NCBI GenBank assembly: GCA_003173995.1
Contig: PRDT01000015.1
Location: forward strand, 1 to 33,454
DNA length: 33,454 bases
DNA from: Candidatus Levyibacteriota bacterium
GTDB taxonomy: Bacteria > Patescibacteriota > Microgenomatia > Levybacterales > UBA12049
Direction: 5' to 3'
A program made the position numbers and the translations under genes. The notes beneath the pieces were generated by a model that did not search any database, was not told the DNA's origin, and saw only the letters and a list, made by a program, of their open reading frames with translations. Shown in pieces: positions 23,011 through 31,093 of this stretch (positions are counted from its first letter, which is position 1; each line of letters opens with the position of its first letter).

Positions 23011-24221
23011 TCGTATCGTAAAGCCTCTATTGGCTGTAAATTAGCTGCACGTTGTGCTGGATACCACCCAAATAATATACCAATTCCTCCTGAGACAAGG
23101 ATAGCTAAAATAATTGATGAAAGTGAAATAACAAATGGTGAATGACTGAAAGATGAAATAATAAAAGACGTTGCAATACCAAGGAGCATCCCAAAGATTC
23201 CGCCAACTGATGTGAGAATAACTGACTCCAAAAGAAATTGCGTTACAATAATTTGTTTTTTTGCCCCAAGCGCTTTTCGAAGTCCTATCTCTCGTGTTCT
23301 CTCAGTCACGGTTACAAGCATGATGTTCATAATACCAATACCACCTACTAAAAGTGAAATTGCAGCAATACCAGAAAGAAGTGACGTAAAGCTTCCTGTT
23401 GTTTGGGAAGCAGTATTTAAAATATCTTGTTGAGAAAAAATACTAAAATCTGCATTTGTTGGATCACTTAATTTGTGTCTTGAGAGAAGCAAATAGCCAA
23501 CTTGATTTTCAGCATCTATCATCACTTCAGAACTTTTTGCTTCAAGTGCAATAGTATTCAAATAATCAATACCAAAGAGTTGCTTTTGAGCAGTTGATAA
23601 AGGCACATAGACAATATCATCTTGATTTTGGAATCCTGTTCCTCCTTTTGAGACAGTCATGCCGATAATAGTAAATGACTGACCACTGATACGGATATCT
23701 TGTCCAATTGGATCAGAACCATCTGGGAAAAGCGTACTTGCCACCTGAGGCCCAATAACAGCAACTTTTGTCATACCAGTTACATCTCGATCGGTAATAA
23801 AGGCTCCTTCATCCATACTAACTTTATGGACTATTAGATATGGAGCGGTTGCACCAATAACTTGCACATTCGTATTTGTCTTTACTGTTGCAACTTGAAG
23901 ACGTTTTGATACTTCTGGAGAGACATTTTGAATGGTAGTTACTGATGGATTTGCTTTTATTGCATTTGCATCATCGAGAGTAAGTGTTGTTCCACCTCCA
24001 AGAGCACCTCTCACGCCATTCGTATTTTGCGCACCAGGAATAACGGTGAGCAAATTTGCGCCGAGGGATTGGATTTGAGATTGGACTTGTTGTTGTGTTG
24101 CTTGCCCTAATGAGATAAGAGCAATGACACTGCCAATACCAATGACAATACCGAGAATGGCAAGTCCTGTTCGAAGCTTATTGATAGTGAGTGTTGACAG
24201 ACTTTCTAGTACTAATTCCAT
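23007..24221 (-). CDS. MacB-like ABC transporter permease (FtsX/MacB_PCD family)
   Basis: 404 residues. The first helix (about 16-38) has the typical NKLRTGLAILGIVIGIGSVIALISLGQ, a large outer MacB periplasmic core domain follows (about 40-280), then three helices near 280-305, 327-360 and 370-392. LVTVTERTREIGLRKALGAKK is the conserved cytoplasmic coupling segment. These permeases do not move substrate through the membrane themselves but act as mechanotransmitters to export peptides, lipoproteins or antibiotics. Start and stop overlap the neighbouring genes by 1 and 4 bases. Confidence 0.92.
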   Translation of the reverse strand: MELVLESLSTLTINKLRTGLAILGIVIGIGSVIALISLGQATQQQVQSQIQSLGANLLTVIPGAQNTNGVRGALGGGTTLTLDDANAIKANPSVTTIQNVSPEVSKRLQVATVKTNTNVQVIGATAPYLIVHKVSMDEGAFITDRDVTGMTKVAVIGPQVASTLFPDGSDPIGQDIRISGQSFTIIGMTVSKGGTGFQNQDDIVYVPLSTAQKQLFGIDYLNTIALEAKSSEVMIDAENQVGYLLLSRHKLSDPTNADFSIFSQQDILNTASQTTGSFTSLLSGIAAISLLVGGIGIMNIMLVTVTERTREIGLRKALGAKKQIIVTQFLLESVILTSVGGIFGMLLGIATSFIISSFSHSPFVISLSSIILAILVSGGIGILFGWYPAQRAANLQPIEALRYE

Positions 24222-24937
24222 TATAAAATGATTGCTCCTTTCTTTGCTTTTTTCTGATGAGGATTTTTCTTGTCAGATAATACATTTCCATCACGAATCG
24301 TAATAATCCTCTTTGCATGATCTGCTATATCCAGCTCATGAGTAATCATGACAATAGTATGCCCCTCCTTTTCATTAATCTCTTGGAAAATTGCCATGAC
24401 CTCTTCGGCTTGTGCGGAGGCAATGTTGCCTGTTGGTTCGTCAGCAAGTAAAATGCTTGGATTCATCGCAAGTCCTCTTGCAATAGCAACACGTTGTTGT
24501 TGACCTCCTGAAAGCTGATTAGAGTAGTGTTCCATCCGCTCAGAAAGTCCCACCATCTTTAGATATTTTTTTGCTTTTTCTATACGCTCTTCATAAGGGA
24601 TACCTGCATATCGCATCGGAAGCATTACATTTTTGAGAGCTGATGTTCGAGGAAGTAAATTAAATGCCTGAAAAATAAAACCTATTTTTCTATTACGAAT
24701 ATCTGCTAAAGAATCATCGGTGAGCTTACTTACTTCTTCACCATCAAGTGTATAAGTCCCAGATGTGGGTGTATCAAGTGCTCCAAGGATATGCATAAGT
24801 GTTGACTTACCGCTTCCTGAGGGGCCCATGATAGCAACAAACTCTCCTTTTTTTATATTGAAAGAGACATCATGGAGTGCTTCTGTCTCAATGGTGCCAC
24901 TCTTGTAGATTTTCTTGATATGACTAACATTTATCAT
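24221..24937 (-). CDS. MacB/LolD-type ABC transporter ATP-binding protein
   Basis: 238 residues with Walker A GPSGSGKST (38-46), Q-loop Gln90, signature LSGGQ (142-146), Walker B ILLADEP (162-168) and the switch His200. The close spacing, FQAFNLLPRTSALKNVMLPM block and TGN after Walker B are typical of the MacB/LolD group. It powers the permease encoded next to it. Unlike Escherichia coli MacB, ATPase and permease are separate polypeptides. It overlaps the upstream fusion-protein gene by 4 bases. Confidence 0.94.
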   Translation of the reverse strand: MINVSHIKKIYKSGTIETEALHDVSFNIKKGEFVAIMGPSGSGKSTLMHILGALDTPTSGTYTLDGEEVSKLTDDSLADIRNRKIGFIFQAFNLLPRTSALKNVMLPMRYAGIPYEERIEKAKKYLKMVGLSERMEHYSNQLSGGQQQRVAIARGLAMNPSILLADEPTGNIASAQAEEVMAIFQEINEKEGHTIVMITHELDIADHAKRIITIRDGNVLSDKKNPHQKKAKKGAIIL

Positions 24938-26235
24938 TGTCCACGTCTAAATACTGCATTTCCGCCGCCAAATCCTCCGCCAGCTCGAAATCCACCAATA
25001 CCTGTTCCACTAAATGGAGAACTTGTTGCACCACTACTTCGTGTTGTATTAAGGATACTCGTCACAACAGTATCTCCTTCAGAAACTCCAGATGTTATGA
25101 CTGTCTCTGTATCATTTGCATCTCCCGGCGTAACATCAACTGATTGAAGCTGTCCATTTTTAAGAAGTCGTATTGTTGTACTTCCTCCCTGAGATTGAAG
25201 CGCAGTGGATGGAACCAATAGTACATTATCAGTAATAGCAGTAATAATTTTTGCACTAACAGCCATATTGGGATAGATGGTATTTGCTGCACTATCAAGA
25301 GCAATAATTGCTGGATATGTGGTAACACCCGAGCTGACAGATCCGGTGGTATCAATTGAAAGCACTTTCCCAGTAAATGTCTTATCAGGGAATGCATCCA
25401 AAGTAAGAGTCACTTTCTGCCCTGCTTGGACTTTTGTTACATCGATTTCTGATAAATTGACTGTTGCTTGGATTTGACTATTTGCAAGACTAATTGTTCC
25501 AACGGTCTGAGATGAATTTGTATTGGAATTAGCAGAATTGTTATTAGAATTCTGAGATGTTCCTCCCATAAGAGGAAGACCAACACTGAGGGATAGACTA
25601 TTTACTGTACCTGTCGCAGGGGATGTGATTTCTGGTGAAATCTGTTGATAGGAAAGCCATGCACTCGTAAGATTTGCCTGAGCTTGTGCGATAACATTTT
25701 GTTGATTTTTATATGCTGCTTCTGCTGCCAACCATTGTGCATTTTCCTCAATATATGTTGGATCATCTGTTGGCAAGTTACGTGCAACAGCATCATTAAT
25801 AAATTTTTGATTGGCAACAAATTCTGCCGATTGCAATGTATACAAATTTGTATTTGCACTATCGACTGCATTTTTAGCTTGCAAATAAGATGCCCATGCT
25901 GACGCCTGCTTCTGTTGTGCATTCTGATCAAGAGAAATATCTGCTATTTTTTCTCCTTGGGTAACCGAATCACCAGGTTTGACATAAACATCTGTCACAA
26001 CACCACTTGCACCTGTGGTAATGGTGGCATTACTACCAGATGAAATGGTACCTGATGCAGAGACTGTGGTAACAAGAGTCCCTTTTTCTACAGTTGCTGT
26101 TTGATATTGAGGAGATTGTTGTGCAGAACTTACCTTTGTCCAAATGAAAAATCCCAAAACAATAAGAATAATAGCTGCTATTGCCATCTGCTTCTTACTA
26201 AGATGTTTTATTTTCTCAAAAATAGTTCTTAACAT
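24934..26235 (-). CDS. MacA/HlyD-type membrane fusion protein
   Basis: 433 residues: one membrane helix (about 17-33), a lipoyl-like half (GVVTDVYVKPGDSVTQGEKIADI, 78-100), a helical hairpin (105-198), the second lipoyl half (SPATGTVNSLSLSVG) and beta-barrel domains to about 395. An Asn/Ser-rich insert lies at 228-243 and a Gly-rich tail at 412-425. It would link the ABC transporter to the outside of the cell. The likely organism group has no classical outer membrane, so a TolC partner is not expected and none is seen. Its gene follows the kinase gene after 44 bases. Confidence 0.9.
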   Translation of the reverse strand: MLRTIFEKIKHLSKKQMAIAAIILIVLGFFIWTKVSSAQQSPQYQTATVEKGTLVTTVSASGTISSGSNATITTGASGVVTDVYVKPGDSVTQGEKIADISLDQNAQQKQASAWASYLQAKNAVDSANTNLYTLQSAEFVANQKFINDAVARNLPTDDPTYIEENAQWLAAEAAYKNQQNVIAQAQANLTSAWLSYQQISPEITSPATGTVNSLSLSVGLPLMGGTSQNSNNNSANSNTNSSQTVGTISLANSQIQATVNLSEIDVTKVQAGQKVTLTLDAFPDKTFTGKVLSIDTTGSVSSGVTTYPAIIALDSAANTIYPNMAVSAKIITAITDNVLLVPSTALQSQGGSTTIRLLKNGQLQSVDVTPGDANDTETVITSGVSEGDTVVTSILNTTRSSGATSSPFSGTGIGGFRAGGGFGGGNAVFRRGQ

Positions 26236-26279
26236 GATTTTATTAACTCTAATAGATATAACTGAGAATTAGCTTAAAT

Positions 26280-27320
26280 TTATTCAACAACAACCGGCAA
26301 TGTAATCGTGAAGGTTGTTCCTTTATTGAGGGTACTTTTAACAGATATCGTTCCATTATGTAAGTCGACAATTCTTTTGGCAATAGCAAGGCCAAGTCCA
26401 TATCCTGGAATTTCCTGCTTTGTACGAGATTTGTCTGCTCGATAAAATCTATCAAAGATATGAGGAATATCATCTTCTGCTATACCTTTTCCAGCATCTT
26501 GGACTCGAATAACAATATGTCCATCTGTTTTCTTGCCTTCAATAGTTACTTTTGTATTTTCAGAACTATATTTAATTGCGTTATCAAAAAGAATAGTAAA
26601 TAACTCAGTCAGACCCTTCTCCTCACCAATAATTGTGCTACTTGGTACTTTTGATATAAGAGTAATGTGTTTGGTCTTGGCAAGGGGTTCTACTTTTTCT
26701 TTTGCGTGCCTGACAACATTTGTTAATAAAATTTTTTGCTTAATATGCTCTGGCACAGGTTTTTGATATTGAGAGAGCTTAATGAGCTCATCTGAAAGAA
26801 CCTGCAAGTGCTCTACCTCTTCCAAGTTACTTTGTAGTGTTCCTTTTGCTTGTGATAATCCCAATCCTTTATCTCTTAAAGTTACCTCTATAGCAGTCCG
26901 AAGAGCAGTGAGTGGTGTATTTAATTCATGAGATGCATCTGTAATAAATCGATTTTGTTCATCAACCATATCCTGGATTGGTCGAAGTGTTCGCCCTGCA
27001 AGAAAATATCCTGAAAGTGCAGACAAAACAAAAATAATAAGATTGACACCTAAAAGACTTTCTATAACACGCATTTTTGCTTGCTCAATAACCTCTGGGT
27101 CAGGAGTAACATGTGAAGGAAGTTCATCAAGTTCCCAGGGAGGACGGGTAATTTGTTGCATTTGATATCCAGGGTGATCAATTCGGTACTTTTGCATACG
27201 CAGTATTCGATCAAATTCATTTGTTGCACCAAAATAAATAACAGCACTAAAGGCAATACTAATTGCCATGATAATAAGAAGATACCAAGCGGTTAATTTG
27301 AGACGTGTTGAATGAAACAT
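26280..27320 (-). CDS. Membrane sensor histidine kinase of the export operon
   Basis: 346 residues: helices at about 12-31 and 89-108 bracket a small outer domain of about 57 residues, then HisKA with phospho-acceptor His131 in SHELNTPL and HATPase_c with N-box Asn247, G1 DAGKGI (275-280) and G2 GYGLGL (306-311). The ATG directly follows the regulator's stop with AGGAGAG 8 bases upstream, so the two are a cognate pair. The gene order predicts that it controls the MacAB-like exporter and the cupredoxin in response to an envelope signal. Confidence 0.92.
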   Translation of the reverse strand: MFHSTRLKLTAWYLLIIMAISIAFSAVIYFGATNEFDRILRMQKYRIDHPGYQMQQITRPPWELDELPSHVTPDPEVIEQAKMRVIESLLGVNLIIFVLSALSGYFLAGRTLRPIQDMVDEQNRFITDASHELNTPLTALRTAIEVTLRDKGLGLSQAKGTLQSNLEEVEHLQVLSDELIKLSQYQKPVPEHIKQKILLTNVVRHAKEKVEPLAKTKHITLISKVPSSTIIGEEKGLTELFTILFDNAIKYSSENTKVTIEGKKTDGHIVIRVQDAGKGIAEDDIPHIFDRFYRADKSRTKQEIPGYGLGLAIAKRIVDLHNGTISVKSTLNKGTTFTITLPVVVE

Positions 27321-28001
27321 TTATTCTTTCTCTCCTATTTTATACCCAAAGCCGCGTATTGTATGAATGAGAGGTTTTTCTTTTGGAAAAGGCCTGTCAA
27401 TTTTTGCTCGAAGATACCCAATAAATACCTCAACTGTATTTGGCAAAATATCCGCATCATAATTCCAAACATGACTGATAATCTGTTCTTTGGAGACTAT
27501 TTTATTGTGATGTCTCATCATATATTCAAGAAGAGCAAATTCTTTTGCAGACAAAACAATCCTTTTTCCACTCCGCACTACATCAAAGGTATCGGTATCT
27601 AAAGATAAATCGACAACTTCAAGTCGATGCCTTGTCATACCAGAAGGTCGTCTTGTCAGTGCCTTTACTCGGGCAAGTAATTCCTCAAATGCGAATGGTT
27701 TTGTTAAATAGTCATCTGCTCCTGCTAAAAGTCCTTCTACTTTATCCTGAACTTGTGTTTTTGCCGTAAGCATGAGGATTGGGGTATGTTTGCCTTCTTC
27801 ACGAAGTTGCTGACAAATAGCAACACCATCTAGCCCGGGGAGTAATCTATCTAGAATAAGAACATCATAGAGGCCTTCTGAAGCAAGATCGTATCCGGTT
27901 TTACCATCATAGGCAATGTCGACAACAAAATGCTCTTGTTCAAGGCCTTGCTTGATAGAATGGGCAATTTTATGTTCATCTTCGACAAGGAGGATTTTCA
28001 C
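27321..28001 (-). CDS. PhoB/OmpR-type response regulator
   Basis: 226 residues: receiver domain with Asp51 (LILDRLLPG), Thr79 and Lys101, then a winged-helix DNA-binding domain (about 125-224) with RIVLSAKEFALLEYMMRH and the recognition region NTVEVFIGYLRAKID. The start is GTG 28001; an extended -10 box lies 6 bases upstream. Its promoter carries an 11-base-spaced direct repeat where a -35 box should be, the binding pattern usual for this family, so it probably activates its own operon. Confidence 0.95.
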   Translation of the reverse strand: MKILLVEDEHKIAHSIKQGLEQEHFVVDIAYDGKTGYDLASEGLYDVLILDRLLPGLDGVAICQQLREEGKHTPILMLTAKTQVQDKVEGLLAGADDYLTKPFAFEELLARVKALTRRPSGMTRHRLEVVDLSLDTDTFDVVRSGKRIVLSAKEFALLEYMMRHHNKIVSKEQIISHVWNYDADILPNTVEVFIGYLRAKIDRPFPKEKPLIHTIRGFGYKIGEKE

Positions 28002-28007
28002 ATTGTG

Positions 28008-28043
28008 ATTATAACAGCAATTTGCTGAAAATCTCCTGAAAAT
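28008..28043 (-). promoter_or_regulatory. Promoter and probable operator of the regulator-exporter operon
   Basis: On the minus strand a perfect extended -10, TGTTATAAT (28016-28008), lies 6 bases before GTG 28001. There is no -35 consensus. Instead two copies of ATTTTCAG (28043-28036 and 28032-28025) with 11-base spacing cover the -35 region, and a 13-base inverted repeat CAGCAATTTGCTG (28015-28027) sits between them and the -10. Confidence 0.6.
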
Positions 28044-28062
28044 GTTTTACTACAGCTAGGTG

Positions 28063-28091
28063 TTTACAGATCAGAGTAATTTTTCTATAGT
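28063..28091 (+). promoter_or_regulatory. Promoter of the DUF1003 gene
   Basis: TTTACA (28063-28068) and TATAGT (28086-28091) with a 17-base spacer. The predicted start leaves only about 5 bases before ATG 28103. Confidence 0.55.
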
Positions 28092-28102
28092 AAAGATAGT
28101 CT

Positions 28103-28570
28103 ATGAAACACGAGCATATTTTATCGCTTTCTGAAATAGAATCCCACTTTCCATCACCTATTAATACCAACGAGGTTCACAAGAAGAAACTTTCATCGTC
28201 AAATAAAATAGCTCTTCTTGTTACTAACCATGTTGGCACGATGGGATTTTTTCTTATTGTAGTCATGTGGATTGCCTCTTGGGTTGCCTGGAATACTATT
28301 ATTCCTCAGGAATTTCGCTTTGATCCATTCCCTGCATTTGTCCTTCTTCTTTTTCTCACTAATATTTTAGGTCTTCTTTTGATGCCTCTTATTATGGTAG
28401 GACAAAACATACAAGGCAAACATGCCGAGCTTCGTTCAGCATACGATTATGAAGTCGATAAAAAATCAGAAAAAACAATTCAAACTATTTTGCTGCATTT
28501 AGAGAATCAAGAAGAAATACTGAAAGACCTACAAAATCGCCTCGACAAATTAGAGAAAAAAAGAAAGTAA
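28103..28570 (+). CDS. DUF1003 family membrane protein
   Basis: 155 residues. A polar N-terminus leads into two membrane helices (about 48-69 and 80-104) joined by a loop with FRFDPFPAFVLLLFLTN, followed by LLMPLIMVGQNIQGKHAELRSAYDYEVDKKSE, the recognisable DUF1003 core. The C-terminal 40 residues form a coiled coil (ILLHLENQEEILKDLQNRLDKLEKK). The family's function is unknown. The gene diverges from the regulator gene and shares a 101-base intergenic region with it, so the same operator could affect both. It converges on the DUF1697 gene with 4 bases between stops. Confidence 0.85.
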   Translation: MKHEHILSLSEIESHFPSPINTNEVHKKKLSSSNKIALLVTNHVGTMGFFLIVVMWIASWVAWNTIIPQEFRFDPFPAFVLLLFLTNILGLLLMPLIMVGQNIQGKHAELRSAYDYEVDKKSEKTIQTILLHLENQEEILKDLQNRLDKLEKKRK

Positions 28571-28574
28571 TACA

Positions 28575-29111
28575 CTACTTTGCATTGAAAGCTTGTGACA
28601 CCTTATTAATAGTATTCCAATTTCTTGTCGTGATATTTTTGCCAAATGTTTTTTCTAAAAGACGCATCATATCAGTTGTCCCTGCCCCTTCAGTAAGAGT
28701 AACTGCAATACAAATTTCATTAGAGGTCAAACGGACTACTTGAAATGCTTTATCAAATGATACTTCAAAGAGAGAATTTTCTGAAAGAAATGTGATGTAG
28801 AGTCTTGTCTCAGGCGTAACTGCAATGGCACTGAAAGGATCAGCAGCAACTATTTTTTCTATTTCTTCTTTTGTTCGGATGATTACTGGAATACTATAGC
28901 CAAATTTTTTGAACAAATGAGCGGCAATATCATGCTGTAATGCATCCTTATTGGTTGATCGACTCTCAAACAGAACATTTCCACTGGCAAGAATTGTTTG
29001 GACGTTTTCCAAACCAATTTCTTCAAATGCTTTTTTGAGATCTTCCATTTTTATGGTATGTCCACTTAGATTAATCCCTCGAAGAAAAGCTACATAGAAA
29101 TGTTGATTCAT
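28575..29111 (-). CDS. DUF1697 family protein
   Basis: 178 residues from ATG 29111 (192 from ATG 29153). It carries the DUF1697 signature: YVAFLRGINLSG at the start, then KKAFEEIGLENVQTILASGNVLFES, PVIIRTKEEIEKIVAADPF and a final TTRNWNTINKV. The later ATG is preferred because a TATAAT box (29126-29121) lies 9 bases upstream of it and because family members begin just before the YVAFLRGIN motif. The fold is ferredoxin-like; the function is unknown. Confidence 0.85.
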   Translation of the reverse strand: MNQHFYVAFLRGINLSGHTIKMEDLKKAFEEIGLENVQTILASGNVLFESRSTNKDALQHDIAAHLFKKFGYSIPVIIRTKEEIEKIVAADPFSAIAVTPETRLYITFLSENSLFEVSFDKAFQVVRLTSNEICIAVTLTEGAGTTDMMRLLEKTFGKNITTRNWNTINKVSQAFNAK

Positions 29112-29120
29112 CTTGCTACT

Positions 29121-29126
29121 ATTATA
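29121..29126 (-). promoter_or_regulatory. -10 box of the DUF1697 gene
   Basis: A perfect TATAAT on the minus strand, 9 bases before ATG 29111. No clear -35 box is seen. It lies inside the longer reading frame from 29153 and so argues for the shorter protein. Confidence 0.35.
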
Positions 29127-29199
29127 GATCACAAGATAAGAAAAATACGCCATAATAGCGAGATAAATTGCTATAAGGTATATTTTGTGACTCAGATCC

Positions 29200-29229
29200 T
29201 TGACAATGAATAAGCATTACTGATTTACT
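29200..29229 (+). promoter_or_regulatory. Promoter of the GH130 pair
   Basis: A perfect TTGACA (29200-29205), an 18-base spacer ending in the extended -10 triplet TGA (29221-29223), and TTTACT (29224-29229). The GTG at 29234 follows after 4 bases. Confidence 0.45.
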
Positions 29230-29233
29230 AAAA

Positions 29234-31090
29234 GTGAAGGTAATTTTTTACCGCCTATTAGTTAGTGATTTTATTGCCGTGATTAGATTTATTGGAACTG
29301 CCCAAAGAGGGAAACAATCTCTTTTATACTACAGCCAGAATGAAGGAGGATATGACTATCTCAAAGTTACTTCAAGTCATGATGGCTTTACTTTTTCTGA
29401 CAAATCCACCTATGTCTTTGTCTTTGATCTAGAACAAAAAGAGACACAAAATTATGATTGGAAAAGTGTCAGAATTACCAAGCAAGATTCACAATATCTC
29501 CTCACCTATAATACAGATGGCAAATTATCTGCTGCATTCTCATCTGATTTAGTCCGCTGGCAGCAAACAGGAGAAATTGAAGGTATTTCTGAGACAGCAA
29601 CCGTTGTCTCGGATTTCATGCATAACAATCAATATGTTATGTATTTTGGTGATAAAGATATTCGCATTGCCTATTCTTCAGACCTTCAGCATTGGACAGT
29701 TCAGGACGAAACATTACTCAGCCCTAGAGATGGATCTTTTGATAGTTCTAATTTAGAAGTTGGTAATGCATTTGAGCTGGAAGATGCAATTCTTGTCACC
29801 TATTATGTTAAAAAAGAAGTTAATGGACAGGACAGATATTTTGTAGGTGCTGCCTATTTTGACAAGACTAACCCATCAGTATGCCTCTGGCGATCTGAAT
29901 TGCCACTGTGGGAACAAGCCAATCAGCTCCAAGGAGAGAAGCTTATGCCACTTGGATCTGTCATCATGCATGATGAATTAGTCTTTTATTGGGTACTCAA
30001 TGAGAATACAATTTTTGCTGTATCTACTCAAATTCCAGAAATTCGAGATATCCCTGAAAGCAAGGCCTTTTCTGTCCTGGTGAAGAAGTTCCACAAGAAT
30101 CCTATTATTGCCCCTCGACCTGAAGTCCCATGGGAATCACGAGCAACATTTAATAGTGCAGCACTTTATGAAGACGGGAAAGTGCATTTTCTTTACCGTG
30201 CACTTGGCGATAAGGATTTATCAGTCCTTGGCTACGCAACAAGTAAAGATGGTCTAACAATTGATCACCGATCTGACATCCCAGCATATATTCCACGTGA
30301 ACCATTTGAGACTCCTGGTGGAAATGCCTTCAAAACATTCGCTGATCATTTTGCATCCGGAGGAGGGTATGGTGGAGTAGAGGATCCACGTATTACAAGA
30401 GTTGAAGACAGAGTCTATCTGACCTATGTTGCGTTTGACGGTGCTACACCACCTCGTGCTGCAATGTCTTCTATTCATATTGATGATTTCTTGGAAAATA
30501 ATTGGGAGAGATGGGATACTCCAAAATTAATTTCAGCACCTGGTATGGTAAATAAAAGCGCCGTTGTCTTACCACGAAAAGTAAATGGGAAATATGTAAT
30601 GCTTCACCGGGTTTATCCAAATATTTTAGTTGATTATCTTGATAACTTAGAATTTGATGAATATTTGCAAGGACACTATTTCATCCCACCACGAAAAAAT
30701 TTCTGGGATAGTAAGAAAGTAGGAGCTGGTGCTCCACCAATTGAGACAAAAGATGGATGGCTTCTTATTTATCAATCAGTTGGCTATCAAGATCCGTCTC
30801 GATATAAAATTGGTGCCATGATGCTTGATATCAACAATCCAGCAAAAGTATTGTATCGAACGCACATGCCAATTATTGAACCTGTTGAACCATACGAAAA
30901 TAATGGATTTAAATCAGGTGTTGTGTATCCTTGTGGTGCTGTTATTATGAAAGATAAGTTATACATTTACTATGGCGGCGCAGATTCGTATGTAAATGCA
31001 GCATCAGCAGATATAGATACTTTTTTGGATGAAATGAAGCACAATCAAGAACCAAAATTAACGACAGTAACCAGCGGATTATTTAATTAA
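29234..31090 (+). CDS. GH130 beta-mannoside phosphorylase/hydrolase family protein with an extra N-terminal propeller
   Basis: 618 residues. Residues 285-600 are a GH130 five-bladed propeller: KFHKNPIIAPRPEVPWE, then GVEDPRIT with the catalytic Asp384, GAGAPPIETKDGWLLIY, and YPCGAVIMKDKLYIYYGGAD. Residues 1-270 form a second propeller-like domain (AYSSDLQHW, repeated short strands) without the EDPR motif, probably non-catalytic. GH130 enzymes split beta-mannosides, usually with phosphate. Where many phosphorylases have YHGV, this one has YQSV (513-516), so activity may be altered. No signal peptide. The start is uncertain: GTG 29234 fits the promoter, and GTG 29279 is the alternative. The next GH130 gene follows after 3 bases. 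Confidence 0.85.
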   Translation: MKVIFYRLLVSDFIAVIRFIGTAQRGKQSLLYYSQNEGGYDYLKVTSSHDGFTFSDKSTYVFVFDLEQKETQNYDWKSVRITKQDSQYLLTYNTDGKLSAAFSSDLVRWQQTGEIEGISETATVVSDFMHNNQYVMYFGDKDIRIAYSSDLQHWTVQDETLLSPRDGSFDSSNLEVGNAFELEDAILVTYYVKKEVNGQDRYFVGAAYFDKTNPSVCLWRSELPLWEQANQLQGEKLMPLGSVIMHDELVFYWVLNENTIFAVSTQIPEIRDIPESKAFSVLVKKFHKNPIIAPRPEVPWESRATFNSAALYEDGKVHFLYRALGDKDLSVLGYATSKDGLTIDHRSDIPAYIPREPFETPGGNAFKTFADHFASGGGYGGVEDPRITRVEDRVYLTYVAFDGATPPRAAMSSIHIDDFLENNWERWDTPKLISAPGMVNKSAVVLPRKVNGKYVMLHRVYPNILVDYLDNLEFDEYLQGHYFIPPRKNFWDSKKVGAGAPPIETKDGWLLIYQSVGYQDPSRYKIGAMMLDINNPAKVLYRTHMPIIEPVEPYENNGFKSGVVYPCGAVIMKDKLYIYYGGADSYVNAASADIDTFLDEMKHNQEPKLTTVTSGLFN

Positions 31091-31093
31091 ATT

